Source of the DNA: Alphaproteobacteria bacterium
Lineage (GTDB): Bacteria > Pseudomonadota > Alphaproteobacteria > Micavibrionales > Micavibrionaceae
Length of the DNA: 5,423 nt
Assembly (NCBI GenBank): GCA_023301785.1
Contig: JALZUF010000008.1
Span: 1 to 5,423 of the forward strand
Reading direction: 5' to 3'
The translations under genes and the position numbers were made by a program. Each line of letters begins with the position of its first letter. Within the stretch, counting starts at the first letter, position 1. Below, piece by piece: positions 1 to 4,961 of the stretch. The notes beneath the pieces were generated by a model that did no database searches, was not told the origin of the DNA, and saw only the letters and a list, made by a program, of their open reading frames with translations.

Positions 1-753
1 AATGAAGCAGATCTTAAAGGCGTAAGCTTTGAAGGCGCTAACTTAACGAATGCTGATTTATCAGGCTCTGACCTAACCGATGCTAATTTATTAGATACTG
101 TGATGAGCGGAACAGTAATGAAGTCGGTCGAAACACGCGGCGCTCAAATGGACAGTATGATTGGCGACAGCAAGTTAGGCGACACGTTAGAAGACCGTGG
201 GGAGAGGCTTGAAGACTTATTACAGCAGCATAAAGATTGGATTAGAAGCGCGGGTAAAAAAGGCGCACAAATGGATTTAAGTAATTTAGACTTACGTGAT
301 ACCGATAATTTAAGACTTTATCCTTTAACTGCTATTAAAGCTATTGGCGCTAACTTTATGAATCAAGATTTAAGGCAGATTGGCCTTCAAAGCGCGACAT
401 TAGACGAATCTTCATTTAGGGATTGCTTGCTTATGGATGCTGATTTCCGTGGCTCATCAATTCAAAATGCTATTTTTAACCGCGCCGATTTAACAAATGC
501 TAAATTATCAGGCTTACAGTTTGATAATCCTGATGGATCTGGCGTGCGTATACAACGCACCAATCTAAGCGGGGCCAAATTCAGATACGCTGACCTTAGA
601 AACGCAGACTTAAAAGACTCTATCTTGATGGGGTGCGACCTGACCGGCGCAAAACTTGATGGTTGTGATCTGCGTAAAGCTGATTTGACAGGAGCAATTT
701 TGGATCAAACAGACTTATCCGCAGCCAGAACAGATGGTGCCGTTCTTGATTGA
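1..753 (+). CDS. Pentapeptide-repeat protein, C-terminal part (5' end outside window)
   Basis: The frame is open from the first base, and the first codons already encode A(D/N)Lxx repeats, so the true start lies upstream; the GTG at 100 and ATG at 103 are internal. The visible 250 residues form two repeat blocks. Block one spans about residues 1-48. A charged, probably helical linker follows (about 55-90) with an HxxWxxSxGxxG motif (H77, W80, S83, G85, G88). Block two (about 117-250) is an almost continuous run of five-residue repeats such as ADLTN, AKLSG, CDLTG and ADLTG, interrupted by a PDGSGVRI insert near 177-184. Such repeats are known to fold as a right-handed quadrilateral beta-helix. 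I see no signal for a specific role; gyrase-protecting Qnr/MfpA proteins share the fold, but nothing here points to that activity. No membrane segment is visible. The stop is 33 nt before mutL. The family call is secure, the function unknown. Confidence 0.9.
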   Translation, partial: NEADLKGVSFEGANLTNADLSGSDLTDANLLDTVMSGTVMKSVETRGAQMDSMIGDSKLGDTLEDRGERLEDLLQQHKDWIRSAGKKGAQMDLSNLDLRDTDNLRLYPLTAIKAIGANFMNQDLRQIGLQSATLDESSFRDCLLMDADFRGSSIQNAIFNRADLTNAKLSGLQFDNPDGSGVRIQRTNLSGAKFRYADLRNADLKDSILMGCDLTGAKLDGCDLRKADLTGAILDQTDLSAARTDGAVLD

Positions 754-757
754 TATT

Positions 758-775
758 TAGCCGCCAAAAAGGCTA
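758..775 (+). other. Short hairpin between the pentapeptide gene and mutL
   Basis: TAGCC (758-762) and GGCTA (771-775) form a perfect 5-bp inverted repeat around an 8-nt A-rich loop, inside the 33-nt gap between the two genes. No T-run follows it, so it does not look like a normal intrinsic terminator. It may be a weak attenuator or an accident. An AAAAAGG stretch overlapping the right arm (766-772) is the only Shine-Dalgarno-like sequence for mutL, and it lies 14 nt from the start codon, which is far. Confidence 0.25.
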
Positions 776-786
776 GTATCCATATT

Positions 787-2619
787 ATGATAATCCGACA
801 ACTACCAGACCATTTAATCAACCAGATCGCCGCTGGCGAAGTGATTGAACGCCCTGCAGCCGCTGTTAAAGAGCTGGTTGAGAACTCAATAGATGCAGGT
901 GCAACGCAGATTGATATCGACCTAAGAGATGGTGGAAAAAGCCTTATTCTTATTCGTGATAATGGATGTGGTATGAGTGCCCAAGATTTAAAACTTGCGA
1001 CACAACGCCATGCAACATCAAAACTCCCAAATGATGACTTAGTGAATATAAATCACCTTGGTTTTCGTGGCGAAGCATTACCATCCATCGGATCAGTTAG
1101 TCGTCTCATCATCAAATCCAAGCCGCAAAATGATAATGAAGCCTGGCAGATATCGATAGAAGGCGGCAATAAATCTGACACGACTCCTGCCGCGCATGAT
1201 AAGGGCACAAGTATTGAGGTGCGTGATTTATTTTATGCCACGCCTGCCCGATTAAAATTTTTAAAATCAGAGCGCAGTGAATATGGTGCGGTCAAAGATA
1301 TTATAATGCGTATTGCGATGGCTTTCCCTCATATTGGATTTAAGTTGAGCCATGAAGGTAAAGTGAAGCTTAACTTAACACCCGAAATTGGTGATCAAGA
1401 AACACAAAAAAAACAAAGATTATCTGCCATCTTAGGTAAAGATTTTGGAGAGAATAACTTTAAAGTTTCTGCTGTGCGCGATGATGTTGCGATCTCAGGA
1501 TATAGCAGCTACCCAACGCTCAATCGGGCTACAAATCAATATCAGCATGTGTTTGTGAATGGGCGCCCCGTTAAAGACAGACTGCTTTTAGGGTGTATTC
1601 GCGCCGCCTACATGGATGTATTACATCATGGTCGCCACCCCATATGTGCTTTATTCATCACTGTTCCTGCCAGTCATGTGGACGTAAATGTGCATCCAGC
1701 AAAATCAGAAGTTCGATTTAGAGAAGCAGGGCATATTCGTGGTCTTATTATTACAGCGTTAAAGGCCGGATTGATGGAAGGAGGGCAAATTACTTCGTCT
1801 ACCCTATCCCACCAAACTTTAGGAAAGATGACATCACATGCCTCGCCCTCACTGCCTTATTCACGTGGTAAAACCGCCGCCGTACCAAGACAATATGCTT
1901 ATCCAAACCAAGGATTAAATGAAGCGGTACAAAATTTTTATGCGCCTCAAGAAGAAGAAGTAAAACAAGATCAGCTTTCTGATTTTCAACCTTCTGCCCG
2001 TGTTGAGAAAATTCCTAACGAAGAACTTCATACTGCAAATATATTGGGTGCCGCACGCGCGCAAATTCATGAGAATTATATTGTCGCGCAAAGCCATGAA
2101 GGTCTTGTGATCGTTGACCAACACGCCGCACATGAACGTATTGTTTATGAGAAACTAAAAAATCAAATTGATGGCAACAATATTGTATCGCAAGGATTAC
2201 TTGTTCCTGAAATCATTGACTTAGACGACAGCCAAATTAACTCCATAGAAGATAACCAAGAGCTATTACAAAAATTTGGCGTGCAAATAGAAAGATTTGG
2301 AACTGATTCTGTTGCTGTGCAATCGTTACCAGCCATCATGGGCAGTAAGGTCAACATCAAAAAACTTATTCAAGATATTGTTGATGAAATTTTGGAGCAT
2401 GACACGACTGAAAAAATACAAAAATCATTATTTGAAATTTTATCAAGCGCAGCCTGTCATGGCTCTATTCGTTCAGGACGCAGACTGAACGCCGATGAAA
2501 TGAACGCCTTATTGAGGCAAATGGAAGAAACCACGAATTCTGGCCATTGCAACCATGGACGACCAACCTATATCACGTTAAAATTAGAAGATATCGAAAA
2601 GCTATTTGGGCGACGTTAA
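787..2619 (+). CDS. mutL: DNA mismatch repair protein MutL (endonuclease-type)
   Basis: MutL is the ATP-driven dimeric matchmaker of mismatch repair, acting between MutS and downstream excision. The 610 residues are full length for the family. The N-terminal GHKL ATPase (about 1-330) shows ELVENS with E29 and N33, DNGCG from D58, RHATSK at 74-79, GFRGEAL at 92-98, a GTSIEVRDLF segment near 140-149, FVNGRP at 256-261 and HPAKSEVRF at 303-311. E29, N33 and D58 have the same numbers as in E. coli MutL. A variable linker (about 335-415) precedes the dimerisation domain. That domain carries the metal-dependent endonuclease motif DQHA(x)2E(x)4E at 444-455, ACHGSIRSGR at 556-565 and CNHGRP at 588-593. 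QGLLVP (469-474) fits the beta-clamp-binding motif of endonuclease MutLs. The protein should therefore nick DNA itself in a MutH-independent pathway. The start at 787 aligns with E. coli MutL, although the ribosome-binding site is weak. Confidence 0.98.
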   Translation: MIIRQLPDHLINQIAAGEVIERPAAAVKELVENSIDAGATQIDIDLRDGGKSLILIRDNGCGMSAQDLKLATQRHATSKLPNDDLVNINHLGFRGEALPSIGSVSRLIIKSKPQNDNEAWQISIEGGNKSDTTPAAHDKGTSIEVRDLFYATPARLKFLKSERSEYGAVKDIIMRIAMAFPHIGFKLSHEGKVKLNLTPEIGDQETQKKQRLSAILGKDFGENNFKVSAVRDDVAISGYSSYPTLNRATNQYQHVFVNGRPVKDRLLLGCIRAAYMDVLHHGRHPICALFITVPASHVDVNVHPAKSEVRFREAGHIRGLIITALKAGLMEGGQITSSTLSHQTLGKMTSHASPSLPYSRGKTAAVPRQYAYPNQGLNEAVQNFYAPQEEEVKQDQLSDFQPSARVEKIPNEELHTANILGAARAQIHENYIVAQSHEGLVIVDQHAAHERIVYEKLKNQIDGNNIVSQGLLVPEIIDLDDSQINSIEDNQELLQKFGVQIERFGTDSVAVQSLPAIMGSKVNIKKLIQDIVDEILEHDTTEKIQKSLFEILSSAACHGSIRSGRRLNADEMNALLRQMEETTNSGHCNHGRPTYITLKLEDIEKLFGRR

Positions 2620-2624
2620 AGGAG
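2619..2624 (+). promoter_or_regulatory. Shine-Dalgarno sequence of the membrane-protein gene
   Basis: AAGGAG starts on the last base of the mutL stop codon and lies 5 nt before the ATG at 2630. It is the strongest ribosome-binding site in the window. It decides the start of the next gene at 2630 rather than at the in-frame ATG at 2606, which lies inside mutL. Its overlap with the mutL stop suggests that ribosomes ending on mutL help initiate the next gene. Confidence 0.85.
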
Positions 2625-2629
2625 AATTT

Positions 2630-3115
2630 ATGATTTTATTTGCAGATAACAAAGAGTTGGCGGGTATATACTTGCTTTATATCATATCGTTAATTTTAAA
2701 TGTTGTGCCGAACACAGCGCTGGCCACTTTTGGCGCATTGCTATTTCTAGTTTTATTCATCGCTACTTACGTACAAAGAGCGCGCAGTAAAGAAAAACCT
2801 GTTGAGTATTCTCATTATCAATACATCATTAAAACGATTTGGATTTTTTCTTTATTCTTTGTCGTTGGTGCTATTGCAGCTTATTTCTTAGCAGACCATA
2901 GCATTATCAACAATATGACTGATCTTATTATGCAAGGAACAATGATGACGCCAGAACAAATGACATCACTGACGTTCGATTATGCTAGAGCAAATAAATT
3001 TGTATTTGGCGGCATTTTTGTACCTATTACGATTTATGTTTTTTACCGTTTAGGAAAAGGATTTTTTCTGGCACGAAAAAATGTAGAAATTCAAAATTTA
3101 AAGAACTGGTTTTAA
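2630..3115 (+). CDS. Small multi-pass membrane protein, COG3671-like
   Basis: This is a 161-residue hydrophobic protein of unknown function. Likely membrane segments lie at about 12-27 and 31-49 (possibly a hairpin), 68-87 and 119-137. The second and third are separated by a basic loop with SKEKPVEYSHYQYIIKTIWI. That loop, followed by a helix, and the late YRLGKGFFLA segment with a C-terminal NLKNWF recall the pattern of COG3671 predicted membrane proteins (SHFRFQIRTFWI and RxxKGxxxL, recalled from memory). Those proteins are usually shorter; this one has an extra polar stretch around 88-115 with TMMTPEQMTSL. There is no cleavable signal peptide and no enzymatic motif. The start is chosen by the AAGGAG site. 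It lies 10 nt after mutL and 1 nt before purN, so co-transcription is very likely, but the neighbours do not suggest a shared function. Confidence 0.85.
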   Translation: MILFADNKELAGIYLLYIISLILNVVPNTALATFGALLFLVLFIATYVQRARSKEKPVEYSHYQYIIKTIWIFSLFFVVGAIAAYFLADHSIINNMTDLIMQGTMMTPEQMTSLTFDYARANKFVFGGIFVPITIYVFYRLGKGFFLARKNVEIQNLKNWF

Positions 3116-3116
3116 G

Positions 3117-3710
3117 ATGAATTTAGCCTTTTTAGCCTCACATAATGGATCAACAGCGCATGCTATAACAGATGCATGCCTAAGCGGTGATATCACCGCC
3201 TCCCCTGTCATGTTGATCACAAACAACCCTAATGCAAAAACGCTTGAGTGGGGGAATGATAAGGGTTTAAAGACTTTTGTTCTTAATTCAAAAATGCACG
3301 AAGATCCTGCCGAGTTAGATCGCAAAATTGCAGAAAAGTTGCAAGACCATAAAATTGATATGATTTGTTTATCTGGTTATATGAAATTAATTGGGCCGCG
3401 CACTATGGATGCTGTGCATGGAAAAATTTTAAATATTCACCCTGCCCTGCTTCCTAAATATGGCGGTAAGGGTATGTATGGATCGCGTGTGCATGAGGCG
3501 GTTAAAGAAAATGGCGATGCCGAGACAGGGGCAACTATTCATTTAGTTAATGGAAAATATGATGAAGGAAAAATCTTAGCGCAAAAAAGCGTTGCGGTGA
3601 CAAAAGATGACACGGCGCTGTCTATTGAAAATAAAGTAAAGGCGATCGAACCAGAATTTTATATTGAAACATTACGCAAGATTGTTAAAGGACAGATTAC
3701 GCTTGATTAA
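3117..3710 (+). CDS. purN: Phosphoribosylglycinamide formyltransferase (GAR transformylase), PurN type
   Basis: PurN transfers a formyl group from 10-formyltetrahydrofolate to glycinamide ribonucleotide, the third step of purine synthesis, in the cytoplasm. The 197-residue length is normal for the family. The catalytic NIHP motif gives N106 and H108, numbered as in E. coli PurN, and YDEG supplies D149 in place of E. coli D144. LSGYMKLIG (85-93) matches the folate/substrate segment LAGFMRIL. Two features mark a divergent subtype. The phosphate-binding loop reads HNGST (9-13) instead of GNGSN, and after NIHPALLPK comes YGGKGMYG (115-122) with VHEAV instead of the short E. coli YPGLHTH. I recall the GGKGMYG form from PurNs of Bacteroidetes and some proteobacteria. 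The start is 1 nt after the upstream stop with no clear Shine-Dalgarno, which suggests translational coupling. Its 3' end overlaps the opposing regulator gene by 4 bases. A related formyltransferase with another substrate cannot be excluded. Confidence 0.9.
   Translation: MNLAFLASHNGSTAHAITDACLSGDITASPVMLITNNPNAKTLEWGNDKGLKTFVLNSKMHEDPAELDRKIAEKLQDHKIDMICLSGYMKLIGPRTMDAVHGKILNIHPALLPKYGGKGMYGSRVHEAVKENGDAETGATIHLVNGKYDEGKILAQKSVAVTKDDTALSIENKVKAIEPEFYIETLRKIVKGQITLD
3184..3199. repeat. Perfect 16-bp palindrome inside purN
   Basis: GCGGTGATATCACCGC is its own reverse complement. In RNA it would fold as a GC-rich 6-bp stem with an AUAU loop, starting 67 nt after the purN start codon. It encodes SGDITA in purN. 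Whether it has a role as an RNA hairpin or a protein-binding site is unknown. Confidence 0.6.
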
Positions 3711-4066
3711 TCTTTTTTCTGTCTTGATTTCATGAGCTCGTAAATAAGTTTTTGATCTGTTTCTGGCATTGCAAAAAATTGATCAAGAACGTCAGAAGAT
3801 TGATCGGATAACCCCTGCGACTTTTGGGTAGATTGAACAATATCTAACTTTTCTCCTTCACCAAAAATTAGCCAATCGGCAGGAATTTCTAATTCCTGCG
3901 CCAAACGATTTAAATATCGTGGCTGGCGCGCCTTACCTTTCTCTGCTTGCTGAATAGCTTGCTGAGTTGTACCTGCTTTTTCGGCTAGCTCCACTTGAGA
4001 GAGATTATAAAGCTTTCTTACATATATTAAGCGATCTGATAGTTTGGGCATCTTTTTAAAGTTCAT
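3707..4066 (-). CDS. XRE-family (lambda repressor-like) helix-turn-helix regulator
   Basis: A 119-residue DNA-binding protein. The HTH_3/Cro-CI domain spans about residues 9-65: the helix with LSQVELAEKAG (22-32) is followed by the recognition helix TTQQAIQQAEKG (33-44), then RYLNRLAQELEIPADWLIFGEG (50-71, described by position), the usual fourth and fifth helices. The C-terminal tail (about 88-119), with FFAMPETDQKLIYELMKSRQ, is a short helix seen in many small XRE regulators. There is no room for a LexA/CI-type autoproteolysis domain, so any induction would not be self-cleavage. The start at 4066 has no clear Shine-Dalgarno; M6 (codon at 4049-4051) is an alternative. The gene converges on purN, overlapping it by 4 bases, and diverges from a 51-codon open frame across a repeat-rich control region, which suggests autoregulation. 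Target genes are unknown. Confidence 0.9.
   Translation of the reverse strand: MNFKKMPKLSDRLIYVRKLYNLSQVELAEKAGTTQQAIQQAEKGKARQPRYLNRLAQELEIPADWLIFGEGEKLDIVQSTQKSQGLSDQSSDVLDQFFAMPETDQKLIYELMKSRQKKD
3879..3899. repeat. Inverted repeat with 9-bp perfect arms inside the XRE gene
   Basis: GCAGGAATT (3879-3887) and AATTCCTGC (3891-3899) are perfect inverse complements around a 3-nt TCT spacer. The element lies in the region coding for QELEIPA of the regulator. On the regulator's mRNA it could form a stable hairpin. No T-run follows on either strand, so it is not a terminator. Confidence 0.55.
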
Positions 4067-4087
4067 AATATTAAGCTAAACAATAAA

Positions 4088-4149
4088 ACTTGTATAATCA
4101 TAACAATTTATCTTGTAATGATTCATAAAATCTTGTAATATCTTGTTAT
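4088..4149. repeat. Cluster of ATCTTGTAAT direct repeats, candidate operator array
   Basis: The 10-mer ATCTTGTAAT occurs exactly at 4110-4119 and 4130-4139. A one-mismatch copy, ATCTTGTTAT, directly abuts the second at 4140-4149. A degenerate copy ACTTGTATAAT lies at 4088-4098, and an inverted half-like ATAACAAT at 4100-4107. The core copies are 20 and 10 bp apart, that is, on the same face of the helix. They fill the space between the divergent XRE gene and the 51-codon open frame, and the last copy covers that frame's start codon. This is the expected place for operators of an autoregulated XRE repressor; binding is inferred, not shown. Confidence 0.55.
4093..4098 (+). promoter_or_regulatory. 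Possible -10 box (TATAAT) of a rightward promoter
   Basis: TATAAT matches the sigma-70 -10 consensus exactly. The best -35 candidate, TTAAGC at 4071-4076 with a 16-nt spacer, is poor. Transcription would begin near 4105 and read through the repeats into the 51-codon frame at 4148. The region is AT-rich, so a chance match is quite possible. I found no convincing counterpart for the leftward XRE promoter. Confidence 0.3.
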
Positions 4150-4303
4150 GAATTCAGAAAAATTAAACATATCCAATAACTTAAAAGAAGTTCTCGACGA
4201 ATTGGAGAGAACAACAAAAATACAAGAAATAATGTTAGTAACACCTGCGCATGGTGGGGAAGACGGAAAAAATGATAGGGATTTCCCCGCATTTAACGCT
4301 TAA
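4148..4303 (+). CDS. Small hypothetical protein (51 aa), divergent from the XRE gene
   Basis: An ATG-to-TAA frame of 51 codons starts inside the third operator-like repeat and fills most of the gap between the XRE gene and tag. The peptide begins MNSEKLNISNNLKEVLDELE. This first part looks helical and polar, followed by IQEIMLVTPAHGGEDG and a C-terminal DFPAFNA. I recognise no family, signal peptide or membrane segment. There is no Shine-Dalgarno before the ATG, and no other in-frame start upstream because a stop occurs at 4136. In AT-rich DNA a frame of this size can arise by chance. Its position opposite a regulator with shared repeats, and its end 14 nt from the end of tag, are the reasons to list it. 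It could be a small Cro-like partner in layout only; it has no visible HTH. Confidence 0.35.
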   Translation: MNSEKLNISNNLKEVLDELERTTKIQEIMLVTPAHGGEDGKNDRDFPAFNA

Positions 4304-4323
4304 TCATATTTGATTTGTTAAAT
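4291..4323. terminator. Nested AT-rich inverted repeat between convergent genes, possible bidirectional terminator
   Basis: ATTTAAC (4291-4297) pairs with GTTAAAT (4317-4323), and inside it AATCA (4302-4306) pairs with TGATT (4311-4315) around TATT. Together they give a 12-bp interrupted stem that contains the stop codons of both the 51-codon frame and tag. The position between convergent genes fits a terminator, but the stem is AT-rich and no clear T-run follows on either side, so its efficiency is doubtful. Confidence 0.35.
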
Positions 4324-4956
4324 CGGCCTCTTGAAATTTTTCCGTTCTTCTTCAGTTTTTGAACGGCAACAGCACCCGTCAATATGATCATTTACAATCC
4401 CCATTGATTGCATAAAGGCATAACATGTTGTTGGTCCAACAAATGACCAGCCACGTTTCTTAAGGTCTTTAGAAAGTGCCGTAGAATCAGATGACATTGT
4501 TATTTGAGAAAGCGTTTTATAATCAAACTTATTAGGTCTATTGATATTATCAGGTTCGAAACGCCAAATATAAGCGGCGAAAGAGCCAAACTCTTTAATA
4601 ATATCTTCTACTCTATTGGCATTATTAATCGTTGATTCAATTTTTCCACGGTGGCGGATAATACCCGCGTCTTGTACCAATCGGTTGACGTCATTCGTTG
4701 TAAATTTTTGAATTTTTTTATAATCAAAATTATGAAATGCTGAACGGAAATTTTCTCGTTTCCTTAGAATAGTTAACCAACTCAGTCCAGCTTGAAAGCC
4801 TTCTAGATTTATTTTTTCAAAAAGCCGCTGATCCTTATCTATTGGTGTTCCCCATTCCTCATCATGATAGCGTAAATACTCAGGATCATTACCATGCCAC
4901 CAGCATCGCAATTTTCCATTTACACCTTCTATCAGGCCATTTTCAGGGGACTTCAT
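4318..4956 (-). CDS. tag: DNA-3-methyladenine glycosylase I
   Basis: Tag removes 3-methyladenine from alkylated DNA and so starts base excision repair. The 212 residues align well with E. coli Tag (187 aa) from residue 17 on. The zinc ligands are C18 and H31 near the N-terminus and H191 and C195 near the C-terminus (NDHIDGCCC), matching E. coli C4, H17, H175 and C179. LEGFQAGLSW (51-60) holds E52 and W60, the equivalents of the base-pocket residues E38 and W46. VQDAGIIRHRGKI (94-106) and the LSKDLKKRGWSFVGPTTCYAF region (161-181) are family hallmarks. A 14-residue N-terminal extension and a basic C-terminal tail (EEERKNFKRPI) differ from E. coli. The start lies 5 nt after the stop of the ATP12-family gene with no strong Shine-Dalgarno, so the two are probably co-transcribed. 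It looks intact and active. Confidence 0.96.
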   Translation of the reverse strand: MKSPENGLIEGVNGKLRCWWHGNDPEYLRYHDEEWGTPIDKDQRLFEKINLEGFQAGLSWLTILRKRENFRSAFHNFDYKKIQKFTTNDVNRLVQDAGIIRHRGKIESTINNANRVEDIIKEFGSFAAYIWRFEPDNINRPNKFDYKTLSQITMSSDSTALSKDLKKRGWSFVGPTTCYAFMQSMGIVNDHIDGCCCRSKTEEERKNFKRPI

Positions 4957-4961
4957 TGATT

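Noticed and set aside
100..105. GTG at 100 or ATG at 103 as the start of the pentapeptide-repeat gene
   Set aside because: The 33 codons upstream in the same frame encode clear pentapeptide repeats, so translation starts outside the window.
1915..2133. 72-codon minus-strand open frame inside mutL
   Set aside because: It lies fully within the well-supported mutL coding sequence, resembles no family and overlaps the conserved endonuclease motif region, so it is a shadow frame.
2163..2488. Two further open frames, one on each strand, within the mutL 3' region
   Set aside because: Both are antisense or out of frame to conserved MutL sequence and have no ribosome-binding site or family resemblance.
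2470..2491. CGTTCAG/CTGAACG inverted repeat in mutL
   Set aside because: Seven-bp arms with an 8-nt spacer are common by chance in several kb, and it lies in sequence constrained by the ACHGSIRSGR motif.
2606..2629. Earlier ATG at 2606 for the membrane-protein gene
   Set aside because: It would overlap the end of mutL and adds MGDVKGEF without any Shine-Dalgarno, whereas the ATG at 2630 has AAGGAG at ideal spacing.
3098..3325. Minus-strand open frame opposite the purN start
   Set aside because: Antisense to conserved PurN residues, with no support of its own.
4110..4149. Repeat cluster as a CRISPR array or replication iterons
   Set aside because: The units are only 10 bp with 10-bp or no spacers, and no Cas or replication-initiator gene is present.
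3707..4303. XRE regulator plus small frame as a toxin-antitoxin pair or prophage remnant
   Set aside because: The genes are divergent rather than in tandem, the small product resembles no toxin, and no phage gene or attachment-site repeat is visible nearby.
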